Part shown: positions 24,280 through 33,610 of the stretch, in pieces
Layout: each line of letters begins with the position of its first letter
Numbering within the stretch: position 1 is the first letter of the stretch
NCBI GenBank assembly: GCA_963734085.1
Contig: CAVTFT010000021.1
Coordinates: 124,001 to 188,000, forward strand
Direction: 5' to 3'
DNA from: CAIWHR01 sp963734085
GTDB lineage: Bacteria; Pseudomonadota; Gammaproteobacteria; Burkholderiales; Casimicrobiaceae
DNA length: 64,000 nt
Translations under genes and position numbers: made by a program
The notes under the pieces: generated by a model
What the model was told of the DNA's origin: nothing
What the model saw: only the letters and a program-made list of their open reading frames with translations
Databases searched by the model: none

Positions 24280-25323
24280 TCAATAAACTGATTTGCCGGA
24301 CGCGTCCTTGATCTGCGACTTCCAGGTGCCTTTGATCTGACTCGTGACCGATTCAGGAAGCGGGACGTAATCCAGCGAATCGGCCAGCTTGTCGCCGTCG
24401 GGCGTGTAGGCCCAGTCGAAGAACTTGAGCACTTCCTTGGCCGTATCGGGCTTCGCCTGCGTCTTGTACATCAGGATGAATGTCGCGCCCGAAATCGGCC
24501 ATGCATTCTTCCCGGGCTGGTCGGTCAGCACCAGGTAGTAGCCGGGTGCTTTGCTCCAGTCCGCGCCCGCGGCCGCCGCCTTGAACGTTTCCGAGGCGGG
24601 GCTGACGAAATTGCCGTCACGGTTCTGCACTTGCGCGTAGGTCATCTTGTTCTGAAGCGCGTAAGCGTATTCGACGTAACCGATCGAGCCCTTGACGCGC
24701 TGCACGTACGACGCGACGCCCTCGTTGCCCTTGCCGCCGACGCCCGCGGGCCACGCGACCGACGTGCCCTCGCCCACCTTCTGTTTCCATTCCGGGCTGA
24801 CCTTGGACAGGTAGTTCACCCAGATGAACGTAGTGCCGGATCCATCCGAGCGGTGCACGACGGTGATCTCGGAATCGGGCAACTTGGAGCTCGGATTGAG
24901 CTTTGCGATCGCAGGGTCATTCCATTTCGTGATCTTGCCCAGGTAGATGTCGGCCAGGACCGGTCCGGTCAGCTTGAGCTCGCCCGGCTTGACGTTTTCG
25001 AGGTTGACGACGGGCACGTCGCCACCGATGACTGTTGGGAACTGCAACAGGCCATCCTTGTCCAGGTCTTCCGGCTTGAGCGGCATGTCCGAGGCGCCGA
25101 AGTCGACCGTCTTGTTCTGAATCTGCTTGATGCCGCCGCCGGAACCAATGGACTGATAATTGAGGCCCACGCCGGTCTTGGCCTTGTACGCCTCGGCCCA
25201 CTTGGCGTAGATCGGATAGGGAAACGTCGCGCCGGCACCGGTGATGTCGATCGCATGGACGGGAAGGCCGAACGCGAATGCGGCGGCCGCGAAAAAGCCT
25301 TTGACAGCGGCGTTGCGGGTCAT
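24280..25323 (-). CDS. pstS: Phosphate-binding periplasmic protein PstS
   Basis: A 347-residue binding protein. The signal peptide is about residues 1-24 (ends GLPVHA), then the family start IDITGAGATFPYPIYAKWAE. The ligand motifs GSGGGIKQI, GASDMPL and VVHRSDGSGTTF are intact. AGAGGA precedes the ATG at 25323. It is the first gene of the operon, under the Pho box at 25371-25411, and followed by a terminator. Confidence 0.97.
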   Translation of the reverse strand: MTRNAAVKGFFAAAAFAFGLPVHAIDITGAGATFPYPIYAKWAEAYKAKTGVGLNYQSIGSGGGIKQIQNKTVDFGASDMPLKPEDLDKDGLLQFPTVIGGDVPVVNLENVKPGELKLTGPVLADIYLGKITKWNDPAIAKLNPSSKLPDSEITVVHRSDGSGTTFIWVNYLSKVSPEWKQKVGEGTSVAWPAGVGGKGNEGVASYVQRVKGSIGYVEYAYALQNKMTYAQVQNRDGNFVSPASETFKAAAAGADWSKAPGYYLVLTDQPGKNAWPISGATFILMYKTQAKPDTAKEVLKFFDWAYTPDGDKLADSLDYVPLPESVTSQIKGTWKSQIKDASGKSVY

Positions 25324-25370
25324 CTCGTTGTTCCTCTTGGTTGGGCGATGCCGCCGATTGTTACAGGGGC

Positions 25371-25411
25371 GTGTGACACCGAGATGACACCGGCGTGACG
25401 AACGATGACAA
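25371..25411 (-). promoter_or_regulatory. Pho box upstream of pstS
   Basis: Four direct repeats of (T/C)GTCA(T/C) recur on the minus strand with spacing 10, 11 and 11 bases (units TTGTCATCG, CGTCACGCC, GTGTCATCT, GTGTCACAC). This is the layout of two tandem PhoB boxes. They end about 48 bases before the pstS ATG, with TAACAAT about 10 bases beyond as a possible -10. Binding by the PhoB encoded at 19983 is inferred. Confidence 0.8.
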
Positions 25412-25444
25412 CGCCGGCCGCCGGCATGGACGCGGTTGCCTGCG

Positions 25445-28400
25445 TCACTGCGCCCGACGCGGGGCATCGCGAAGCGCCGACTCGCCGGCCCCTGGCGTGG
25501 GCCAGGCGATCGGCCAGTGCGCGCGCAAGGCTTCGGCGCGAAGCCGCGCCAATTCGTCGCGCAGCCGCGGATCATCCGGGCGTGACGCGAGACCCGCGAG
25601 CACGCGGCAGCGCGCGACCAGGAAGTCGATGTACGGCAACGGCTCGGCGCGCGCATAGTCTTCGAGCGTGGACGCGTGCGCGAGCGCGCGTTCCCACTCG
25701 CCGCGGGCAAGCGCGTCCTCGATGCTGTGGCGCCGATACCCGATCTGGTTGTGTCCGAGCGATCCCGTTGCGAGCAGCGCGTCGACCTCGGCGATGCCGC
25801 GTTCGCGCTCTGCCGCATCGTCGCTCAGGCGGACCTTGAGCCCGAGGATCAGCGGCCCGCCGAAAGCCATCCCGGTCTCGTGTGCGAGGGTGAGCGCACG
25901 CTCGATGCATTCGCGCGCGTCCGCCTTGCGTCCGAGCTCGAGATGGCATTCGGCGAGGCACGCCAGGTCGGCGGCCTGATAGCGCCGCGCACCCACCGCC
26001 TCGGCGAGCGCGAGGCTCTTCTCCAGCTCCGGCGCGGCCTCGGCAAAGCGAGCGCAGAAGGTCAGCACGACGCCCAGCGATTCGAGCGCGAACATCTCGG
26101 CGTGCTTGTCGCCGATCGCGACGGCCATCGCCAGCGCCGCGCGGATTTCCGCCACGCCCGCATCGAACGCCATCACGTAGCAGCGGCAGTGGCCGATCAT
26201 CACGCGATTGGGAATCGCGACCCGCGTCAGGTGATGGGCGTCGGCGAGCGCGACGCAGCGTTCGAAACGCTCGAGCGCGGTGCGCATCCGGCCGGCCGCG
26301 TAATCGGCGTCAGCGAGGCCGCTCAGCGCGCGCGCCTCCCATTCGGGATCGCCCAACGCTCGCGCGCAGGCGAGCGCCACCTCGTGCTCGACGCGGCATT
26401 GCGCGGCGGCGGCGCGAGCAAAATGCAGGTTGCCGCGCGTGTAATGGAGCTCGGCGCGCTCGCGCGTCAATTGGTGCGCGACGGCGATCGGCTCGGCTTC
26501 GGCGAGCGCCGCGAGCGCGGCGTCGACGTTCGCCGTCAAACGATGACCGGCGGCGATCCCCAGCAGGGCGCGGCAACGCGCGGCAGGGTCAGGCGCGGCC
26601 CCGAGGGCCGCGCGATACGCTTCGACGGCGGGCGCGCCTTCTCCCGCCCGGACGCGCAGCTCGCCGCGCAGCATGTTGAGCGCGTGCACGTCCGGAGGCT
26701 CGCGCGCGAGCGCGGCACCGCGCTCGGCGAGCGCGAGCGCGCGCTCGGGATGCAGCGCTCCCGACTGCGCGCGTGCCGCAGCGAGGTACGCCGCCGGAGC
26801 CTCCGCCGCGTCGGCGCGATCCAGATGCTGGGCGCGCAACGGCAGGTCGCCGTCGCCGTACCACTCGGCGGCCGCGCGATGCAGCTCGACGCGACGCGAG
26901 CGCGTCAACGACGCATAGACGCCGTCGCGGATCAGCGCGTGCGCGAACAGGAAATCCTCGCCGTCCGGCTGGACGAGGTAATGCGCGAGCAGCGCCGCGC
27001 AATCGTAATGGGCAACCCCGATCAGATGGCGCAGCAACGCGAGCGGAAACCGCTGGCCGATCACCGCGGCGGCACGCAGCGCGGCGCGGTCGTGCTCGGG
27101 CAGCCGGTCGACGCGGGCGAGCACGAGGCTCTGCAGCGACGCCGGCAGCCGGTCCTCGTGCTCCTCCGCCGCGCGCAGCAGCTGCTCGAGGAACAGCGGG
27201 TTGCCGCCCGCGCGCTCCACGCACTTGTGCGCGACACGCGCGGACGTCGCGAAGACGCCGGCAGCGAGCCGCTCGGCATCCTCGTCGGAAAGCGGTGCGA
27301 GATCGAGGGTCAGCAACGGGCAGCGCTGCAAAGACGACCGCCAGCCGCCGTCGAGCGGGTCGCCATCGGGCCGCGTCGTCAGCGCGACGACGACGCGCGT
27401 GCGCGCGATCGCATGCCCAAGCGCCGCGATGTAGTCGAGCGTGACGCGGTCCGCCCAATGCAGGTCCTCGATCGTGACGAGCACCGCCGACACGCGGCTC
27501 GCGGCGTCGACCAGGCGGACCACGACGTCGCCCCGGGCGCGCTGGCGCGCGGCGTTGTCCATCGCTTGATACATTTCGCTGCCCGCGTCCGGCAGCGGCA
27601 GATCGAGCAGGTCGGCGAGGAACGGCCGCCGATCGGCGGCGAGCGTGCCGGAGGCGATCGTCGCCTCGAGGGCGCGCTCGCGCTCCTCCGGCGGGGACGT
27701 CGGCGGCAGGCCGAGCAGCGAAGCAACGATGTCGCGGATCGGGTCACGGCCCTTCGCGGTGCCGAAGTCGAGGACGAGGCCGGTGTGGCAGGCGAAGCCT
27801 TCGGCGGCGGCGATCCGCCGGAATTCGGCGACGAGCCGCGACTTGCCGATGCCCGGTTCGCCGCGCACATAAACAAGCGCGCCGCCACCGCCCGCCGTGC
27901 AGGTCCGCATCACCGCCGCGAGCTGCGCGAGCTCGCCCACGCGTCCGACGAAGGGCCGCTGCAACACGCGAAGGTCATCCGCGCCGAACCCCGCGAACCG
28001 CCATGCCACGACCGGCCGGTCGATGCCCTTGATCGGCATCGCCTCGAGGGCGACGCAACGGGTCTTGTCGACCACCGCATCGTGGACGGCGGCGTCGAGC
28101 ACGACCTCGCCCGCGCCGGCGATTTCGAGGAGCCGCGCCGCGAGGTTGACCGACGGACCGATTACCGTGTACGCGCGATGCTGATCGCTGCCCACACCGC
28201 TCGCGACGACCTCGCCGGCGGCAAGACCGACGTGGACGTCGACCGGCCGCCCGATCGGCGCGCCGACCTCGGGCATCGCGCGGACGATCGCGTCGGCGGC
28301 GTGGACCGCGCGGGTCGGCTCGTCGCCGTACGCGACCGGCGCGCCAAAGACCGCCATCACCGCGTCGCCGATGTGTTTGTCGACGCGCCCGCCGAAGCGC

Positions 28401-28738
28401 TCGACGATCGCGTCGACAGCGCCGAAAAAGCGCTCGAGCAGCTCGCGGACGTCCTCGGGATCCGTGCCTTCCGACAACCGCGTATACCCGCACAAATCGG
28501 CGAACAGCACGGTAACGGGCCGGCGCTCGGCTTCTGACGTCTCCATCCTGGAGCGCGCAGCGGGAGCGGCACCGAGCGCACTGCCGCAGCCGCCGCAGAA
28601 TTTCTCATCGGGCTGGTTCGCAAACCCGCAGACTGGACAGCCGACGGGCAGCGTGGCACCGCACTGCGCGCAGAAGCGGCGGCCGGCGCGGTTTTCCGCG
28701 CCGCATTTCGCACACGTCCGCTGCACCCCCGCGTTCAT
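25445..28738 (-). CDS. Zinc-ribbon/class III nucleotide cyclase/AAA ATPase/TPR signalling protein
   Basis: A 1097-residue multidomain protein. Two zinc ribbons come first (C9, C12, C23, C26; C34, C37, C48, C51). A class III cyclase domain follows (about 73-250) with metal aspartates D81 in FADLCGYT and D125 in KHIGDAVMAVFG, and the GPSVNLAARL motif (194-203). Next is an AAA-type ATPase (about 262-560) with Walker A GEPGIGKS (293-300) and an IEDLHWAD Walker B-like block. The C-terminal 500 residues are alanine-rich TPR-like helices. Both catalytic metals are present, so cyclic nucleotide synthesis is plausible. The layout resembles signalling proteins that gate a cyclase by ATPase and TPR sensing. 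Its input and its product (cAMP or cGMP) are unknown; it stands alone between pstS and the flavoprotein gene. Confidence 0.88.
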   Translation of the reverse strand: MNAGVQRTCAKCGAENRAGRRFCAQCGATLPVGCPVCGFANQPDEKFCGGCGSALGAAPAARSRMETSEAERRPVTVLFADLCGYTRLSEGTDPEDVRELLERFFGAVDAIVERFGGRVDKHIGDAVMAVFGAPVAYGDEPTRAVHAADAIVRAMPEVGAPIGRPVDVHVGLAAGEVVASGVGSDQHRAYTVIGPSVNLAARLLEIAGAGEVVLDAAVHDAVVDKTRCVALEAMPIKGIDRPVVAWRFAGFGADDLRVLQRPFVGRVGELAQLAAVMRTCTAGGGGALVYVRGEPGIGKSRLVAEFRRIAAAEGFACHTGLVLDFGTAKGRDPIRDIVASLLGLPPTSPPEERERALEATIASGTLAADRRPFLADLLDLPLPDAGSEMYQAMDNAARQRARGDVVVRLVDAASRVSAVLVTIEDLHWADRVTLDYIAALGHAIARTRVVVALTTRPDGDPLDGGWRSSLQRCPLLTLDLAPLSDEDAERLAAGVFATSARVAHKCVERAGGNPLFLEQLLRAAEEHEDRLPASLQSLVLARVDRLPEHDRAALRAAAVIGQRFPLALLRHLIGVAHYDCAALLAHYLVQPDGEDFLFAHALIRDGVYASLTRSRRVELHRAAAEWYGDGDLPLRAQHLDRADAAEAPAAYLAAARAQSGALHPERALALAERGAALAREPPDVHALNMLRGELRVRAGEGAPAVEAYRAALGAAPDPAARCRALLGIAAGHRLTANVDAALAALAEAEPIAVAHQLTRERAELHYTRGNLHFARAAAAQCRVEHEVALACARALGDPEWEARALSGLADADYAAGRMRTALERFERCVALADAHHLTRVAIPNRVMIGHCRCYVMAFDAGVAEIRAALAMAVAIGDKHAEMFALESLGVVLTFCARFAEAAPELEKSLALAEAVGARRYQAADLACLAECHLELGRKADARECIERALTLAHETGMAFGGPLILGLKVRLSDDAAERERGIAEVDALLATGSLGHNQIGYRRHSIEDALARGEWERALAHASTLEDYARAEPLPYIDFLVARCRVLAGLASRPDDPRLRDELARLRAEALRAHWPIAWPTPGAGESALRDAPRRAQ

Positions 28739-28777
28739 TATGACCGCAAACTTAGCACAGCTCGCGCCGCGCGGCCG

Positions 28778-30499
28778 TCAGGCACGCAGCAGCGAAGCAC
28801 CCGGGCGCACTCGCGTGAACGCGACGGGAACTTCGTCGAGCGCGAGCGTTCCGTTCGCGTCTGCGCGCACCCGGATGTATGCCGACGCGTCGAGCGGACC
28901 CGCGGCGGGGTGGTCGTCGCGGAAATGCGCGCCGCGCGAATCGGTGCGCGCCTGCGCCGCACGCACGATCACGCGCGAGACGGCGACCAGATTGGCGAGA
29001 TTGAGCCAATCGTGCCACGTCACGTTGAAACGCCGGTCGACCGCCGCGATCCGCGTCGCCGCGAGCTCGCCGCCGAGCTCGTCGAGCGCCGTGGCGGCGC
29101 GGGCAAGACCCGCGGCGTTGCGCACGATTCCGGCGTCGTCCCACATCACGTCGTAGAGACGCTCGCGGATCGCTTCGAGCGCGCCCGGTACGGACGGAGC
29201 TCGTCCGATCGCGGCCTCGGCGCGCGCGACTGCGGTGTCGATCGCCGCGGGATCGGGTGTCCGCCATTCGCCCTCGCGCGCGACCCACTGCGCCATCGTG
29301 TCGCCGGCAATCCCGCCGAACACCGTCGAATTCGCGACGCCGTTCCCGCCCAAGCGGTTGGCGCCATGGACGCCACCCGAATCTTCGCCGGCCACGAAGA
29401 GTCCGCGACATGCCGTCGTGCAATCGGGCGCGAACTCGACGCCGCCCATCATGTAATGCGCGGTCGGCACGACTTCGACGCGGCCCGCCGCGAGATCGAA
29501 GCCGCAATCGGCGCAGCGCTCGACCATGCCCTTGAATTGCCGTCGCACGTGGTCGGGCCCGAGGTGCGCCATCGTGAGCCACACGCCACCGTTCGGCGTC
29601 GTGCGTCCTGCGCGCATCTCGGCATGGATCGCCCGCGACACGATGTCGCGCGTCGCGCGCTCGGCCGCGGGATCGTAGCGCTGCATGAAACGCGCGCCGC
29701 TCCCGTCCTGCAAATGGCCGCCCGCGCCGCGCAGGCCTTCCTCGAGCACGGTCCCCGTCATTCGCGTATCGCGCCCGGCGAGGAGTCCCGTCGGATGAAA
29801 CTGCACCATTTCCATGTCGCGCAGCGGCAACCCGTAGCGCAGCCCCATCGCGAGTCCGTCGCAGCTCTTGTCGCCCGACGGCGTGTGAAAGCGGTACATC
29901 GTCGGCCCGCCGCCGGTCGCGAGCAGGACGGCCTTCGCCTGGACGAACAGGTACTCGCCGGTCCGGATGTCGGTCAACAGGACGCCGGCAAGCGTGCCGT
30001 CGCGATCCGGAATGAAATCGAGCGCGCGGTGCTCCTCGAGCCGGGTGATGCCACGCGCCCACACCTGCTCGGCGAGCCGATTCATGATCTCGATGCCGGT
30101 GAGGTCACCCTTGTGCACGGTGCGATCGAACGTCTGCCCGGCGAACGCCTTCTGGTGGATCGTGCCGTCGGGATTGCGATCGAAGAAGCAGCCGAGCTCG
30201 TTTTCGAGCTCGTGAATGCGCTCGATCGCGCCGGTGACGAGCGTCCACGCGAGCTCCTGATCGGGGAGCCACTTGCCGCCTTCGATCGTGTCCATGAAAT
30301 GACGCTCGACCGAATCGGCAGGGGACAGCGCGACGTTGTAGCCGCCCTGGACCATCCGCGTGCAGCCGCATTTGCCGAGCAGCCCCTTGACGACGACCGT
30401 GACGTCCTGCGATGGATCGGCGCGATGCGCGTGCAGCGCGGCGAACAGGCCTGCGCCGCCCGCGCCGAGGATCAGGATGTCGGTGCGCCGAGTCTTCAT
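28778..30499 (-). CDS. FAD-dependent fumarate reductase/succinate dehydrogenase-type flavoprotein
   Basis: A 573-residue flavoprotein of the SdhA/FrdA/NadB family. It shows the FAD fold ILGAGGAGLFAALHA (about 9-23), HTPSGDKSCDGLAMG, MEMVQFHPTGL, a TRDIVSRAI arginine block, PTAHYMMGGVEF and the ANRLGGNGVANSTVFGG FAD motif; an SdhA-like C-terminal domain includes NLANLVAVSRVIVRAA. No iron-sulfur or membrane partner lies within the window. The start at 30499 precedes the family N-terminus; an ATG at 30511 is an alternative. It could be a soluble fumarate or aspartate oxidoreductase or act with a distant partner. Exact substrate not assignable. Confidence 0.85.
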   Translation of the reverse strand: MKTRRTDILILGAGGAGLFAALHAHRADPSQDVTVVVKGLLGKCGCTRMVQGGYNVALSPADSVERHFMDTIEGGKWLPDQELAWTLVTGAIERIHELENELGCFFDRNPDGTIHQKAFAGQTFDRTVHKGDLTGIEIMNRLAEQVWARGITRLEEHRALDFIPDRDGTLAGVLLTDIRTGEYLFVQAKAVLLATGGGPTMYRFHTPSGDKSCDGLAMGLRYGLPLRDMEMVQFHPTGLLAGRDTRMTGTVLEEGLRGAGGHLQDGSGARFMQRYDPAAERATRDIVSRAIHAEMRAGRTTPNGGVWLTMAHLGPDHVRRQFKGMVERCADCGFDLAAGRVEVVPTAHYMMGGVEFAPDCTTACRGLFVAGEDSGGVHGANRLGGNGVANSTVFGGIAGDTMAQWVAREGEWRTPDPAAIDTAVARAEAAIGRAPSVPGALEAIRERLYDVMWDDAGIVRNAAGLARAATALDELGGELAATRIAAVDRRFNVTWHDWLNLANLVAVSRVIVRAAQARTDSRGAHFRDDHPAAGPLDASAYIRVRADANGTLALDEVPVAFTRVRPGASLLRA

Positions 30500-30670
30500 C
30501 GCCGCCTGCATTTCTCGCCGGGCTGCCGCTCGCCGTCGCGCCATCGCGAGCCGGGGCGGCGTGGAGGCGTCACCTGATCGTGCGGGCCGGCGCGTGGCGG
30601 TGGATGCTGCCTCGACGTCCCGGCGACGCTGAGCCGGGGCTGCCGCACCATCCGGGCAACGCGACGTCGG

Positions 30671-32407
30671 CTACGCGCGCGCGTGCCCGCCGTGCCATCC
30701 CTTGGGAATCGAGGCCAGCAGTCGCTGCGTGTACGCTTCGCGCGGATGACGGTAGATGTCGTCGGAGTTCGCGATCTCGACGATCTTCCCTTCGCTCATC
30801 ACCATGATTTCGTCGGCGATGTACTTGACGACGGCGAGGTCGTGCGAGATGAAGATGTAGGAGAGGCCGAACTCGTCCTGCAGGTCCTGCAGGAGATTCA
30901 GCACCTGCGCCTGCACCGACACGTCGAGCGCCGACACCGACTCGTCGCAGATCAGGATGTCGGGCTTCATCGTGAGACACCGCGCGATCGCGATCCGCTG
31001 CCGCTGTCCGCCCGAGAATTCGTGCGGATACTTGTAGAACGACACCTCGGGGAGCCCGACCTTCGAGAGGAGCTCGAACGCGAGCTCGGTGCGCTGCTGC
31101 GCCGACTCGCCGATGCCGTGGATCATCATCGGCTCGGTCAGAATGTGCCCGATCGTGAAGCGCGGATTGAGTGACGCATACGGATTCTGGAAGATGATCT
31201 GGATGCGCCGCTTCCAGGGCATGAACTCCTTCGCCGACATCGACAGGATGTCGCGGCCCTCGAAGATCGCTTCGCCCGCCGTCGCCTCGTGCAGCCGCAT
31301 CAGCGTCAGGCCCACCGTCGTCTTGCCGGAGCCCGATTCGCCGACGAGGCCCAGCGTCTTTCCCTTCGGCAGCTGGAACGAGACGTCCTTGACCGCCTCG
31401 AACGTCCGCTTGCCGAAAAGGCCCTCACGCGTATAGAAGTTCTTGCCGAGGTTCTTCACCTCGAGCACGATCGGATCGCTTGGCTTGATGCCGCGCTTGC
31501 GCTCGGACATGTCACGCGAGCCCGTCGTGCGGCCGTCCATGTAGTCGTCGATCACCGGCAACCGCATCGGCCGGCGGTCGAGCTGCGGGCGGCACTTCAG
31601 GAGCGCCTGCGTGTACGCGTCGCGCGGATTCTCGAACACGCTCTTCGCCGGGCCCTGCTCGCGAATCGCGCCGTTTCTCATCACGACGACGTAGTCGGCG
31701 ATCTCGCCCACGACGGCCAGGTCGTGGGTGATGAAAAGCACCGACATCTGGCGCTTCTTCTGCAGCGCGCCGATGAGGTCGAGGATCTGCTTCTGGATCG
31801 TCACGTCGAGCGCGGTCGTCGGCTCGTCGGCAATGAGGAGCTTGGGCTCGCAGGCGATCGCCATCGCGATCATCACCCGCTGCTGCTGGCCGCCCGACAT
31901 CTGCGAGGGAAACGCGTTGATCCGGTACTCGGGATCGGGAATGCCGACCTCCTCGAGGAGCTCGATCGCGCGCCGGCGTGCCTTGCCCGGCGTCATCCCC
32001 ATGTGCAGACGCAGGACCTCCGTCAACTGGAACCCGACGGTGAACACCGGGTTCAGCGAGGTCATCGGCTCCTGGAAGATCATCGAGATGTCGGCGCCGC
32101 GAATCCTGCGCAAGTCGTTCTGGTCGAGCCGCGCGAGATTGGTGCCGTCGTAGAGAATCTCGCTCTGCCCGTCGACGATCGAATTCTCGGGCGGCAGCAG
32201 CCCGAGGATCGCGAGCGAGGTCACCGACTTGCCGCTGCCCGATTCGCCGACCAGCGCGACCGTCGAATTCTTCGGGATGTCGAACGAGACCCCTTTGACC
32301 GCCTCGAAGATCGTGCCCTTGTCGATCTGGAAGGCGACCTTGAGATTGCGCACGCGCACCAGCGGATCCGCTGCGGCCACGGCACTGCCCGTCGTCGTGT
32401 CGATCAC
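30671..32407 (-). CDS. Oligopeptide-type ABC transporter, fused double ATP-binding protein, GTG start
   Basis: A 578-residue fusion of two peptide-type ATPase halves (DppD-like and DppF-like). NBD1 has Walker A GESGSGKS (54-61), signature MSGGQQQRVMIAMA and Walker B LLIADEPTTALD. NBD2 has Walker A GESGSGKT, signature FSGGQRQRIAIAR and ILICDESVSALD; D-E-S replaces the usual D-E-P-T. Each half carries the C-terminal peptide-ABC extension. Translation starts at GTG 32407, whose bases overlap the upstream permease stop as GTGA; no ATG is near. Last gene of the importer operon. Confidence 0.92.
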   Translation of the reverse strand: MIDTTTGSAVAAADPLVRVRNLKVAFQIDKGTIFEAVKGVSFDIPKNSTVALVGESGSGKSVTSLAILGLLPPENSIVDGQSEILYDGTNLARLDQNDLRRIRGADISMIFQEPMTSLNPVFTVGFQLTEVLRLHMGMTPGKARRRAIELLEEVGIPDPEYRINAFPSQMSGGQQQRVMIAMAIACEPKLLIADEPTTALDVTIQKQILDLIGALQKKRQMSVLFITHDLAVVGEIADYVVVMRNGAIREQGPAKSVFENPRDAYTQALLKCRPQLDRRPMRLPVIDDYMDGRTTGSRDMSERKRGIKPSDPIVLEVKNLGKNFYTREGLFGKRTFEAVKDVSFQLPKGKTLGLVGESGSGKTTVGLTLMRLHEATAGEAIFEGRDILSMSAKEFMPWKRRIQIIFQNPYASLNPRFTIGHILTEPMMIHGIGESAQQRTELAFELLSKVGLPEVSFYKYPHEFSGGQRQRIAIARCLTMKPDILICDESVSALDVSVQAQVLNLLQDLQDEFGLSYIFISHDLAVVKYIADEIMVMSEGKIVEIANSDDIYRHPREAYTQRLLASIPKGWHGGHARA

Positions 32408-33600
32408 GCGCCCATCCTGCCCTTCAGCTTCGGGTCGAGCGCATCGCGCAGCGCATCGGTGAAGAGCGAAAACGCCGTCACCAGGATCGCCATCGCGGTG
32501 CCGGCCGCGGCGAGCTGCCACCACTTGCCGAGGATCAGCTCGTTCTGCGCCTCGTTCAGCATCGAGCCCCACGACACGACGTCGACCGGCACGCCGAAGC
32601 CCAGGAACGACAGGATAACCTCGGCCTTGATGAAGCCCACGCAAAGGATCGAGAGCTGCACCAGCACGACGTGGCTCACGTTGGGGAAGATGTGGACGAA
32701 CATCCGGCGCACGTTCGATGCGCCGATCGCGTCGGCCGCCTGCACGTACTCGCGCCCCTTGTGCTTCAGGTACTCGCCGCGGATCAGCCGGAACACGCCG
32801 GTCCAGCCGGTGAGCCCGAGAATCAGGATGATCGTGTGAATGCCCTTCTGCTGCAGCACCGCAGCGACTGCGAGAATCAAGAGCAGGTAGGGGATCGAGC
32901 TGAAGATGCTGTAGAACCAGTTGAAGAAATCGTCCACCCACTTGCCGTAGTAGCCGGCAAGCGCGCCGAAGATCGTGCCGATGAACACGGCGACCGCCGC
33001 CGCGGCGAGGCCCACGAAGATCGACGTCTCCGAGCCCTTGATCGTCTTTTTCAGCACGTCGCGGCCCCACTTGTCGCCGCCGAGCGGCAGCGTCGGCGCG
33101 CGCGCTTCGGCGACGTTCGCTCCTTTTTTTTCCTGCGAGCGGATGTCGGCCATGATATCGGCAAGCGGATCGACGGATTTGCCGGCCTCGGCCGCAGCCG
33201 GAGCACCCTCCGTTGCCGGGGCTTTTTTTTCGCCGCGGATGTCGGCAAGCGCATCGGCGAGCGGATCGACAACGGTCGACTTGAATTCGGTGGCGGGCGC
33301 GCCCGGCGACGGCGCGGTCGCTCCTTCCGGTGCCGCCGGCGCTCCCGCCTCGATGTCGGCACCGAGAAACGACGGCGGCGCGTAGTTGACGCCGACCTCC
33401 TTCGACCAGTCGCCGGCGATGAGGCCGGTTCCGGACAGCACCATCATCACGAGGAACGCCGCAACGATCGCGAGCGACACCATGCCGACGTGGTCCGACT
33501 GCAGCCGCTTCCAGGCGAGCGCCCAAAGCCCCGGCGAGACGGTATGGGGAATCTCGCGCGCCACCGGTGCGAGGGGATTCAATGCGGGATTGGTCGCCAT
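32404..33600 (-). CDS. Oligopeptide-type ABC transporter permease (DppC-like) with duplicated insert
   Basis: A 398-residue permease, about 90 residues longer than typical DppC/OppC. The first membrane helix is about 40-62. Residues about 85-170 form an Ala/Pro-rich insert on the outer side that contains two copies of VDPLADxxADIRxxxKK (about 111-126 and 143-159). The core then resumes with DKWGRDVLKKTIKGSETSIF, the five C-terminal helices and the transport motif EYVQAADAIGASNVRRMFVH. GGGGGAG precedes the ATG. It begins 10 bases after the DppB-like gene and overlaps the ATPase gene. Confidence 0.92.
   Translation of the reverse strand: MATNPALNPLAPVAREIPHTVSPGLWALAWKRLQSDHVGMVSLAIVAAFLVMMVLSGTGLIAGDWSKEVGVNYAPPSFLGADIEAGAPAAPEGATAPSPGAPATEFKSTVVDPLADALADIRGEKKAPATEGAPAAAEAGKSVDPLADIMADIRSQEKKGANVAEARAPTLPLGGDKWGRDVLKKTIKGSETSIFVGLAAAAVAVFIGTIFGALAGYYGKWVDDFFNWFYSIFSSIPYLLLILAVAAVLQQKGIHTIILILGLTGWTGVFRLIRGEYLKHKGREYVQAADAIGASNVRRMFVHIFPNVSHVVLVQLSILCVGFIKAEVILSFLGFGVPVDVVSWGSMLNEAQNELILGKWWQLAAAGTAMAILVTAFSLFTDALRDALDPKLKGRMGA
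33124..33270 (-). repeat. In-frame duplication with two A8 tracts inside the permease gene
   Basis: The DNA encodes the two VDPLAD modules of the DppC-like permease. Each module ends in GAAAAAAAA on the coding strand (runs of eight A at 33223-33230 and 33124-33131). The modules differ at several codons, so the duplication is not recent. A8 runs are prone to polymerase slippage, which would truncate the permease. Confidence 0.75.
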
Positions 33601-33610
33601 GATCTCCCCC

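Noticed and set aside
25676..28537. 953-codon open frame antisense to the cyclase/ATPase gene
   Set aside because: Shadow of a GC-rich alanine-coding gene; no motif, no start signal.
30671..33526. 951-codon version of the fused ATPase
   Set aside because: The upstream third runs through the permease in another frame; the ATPase family start follows GTG 32407.
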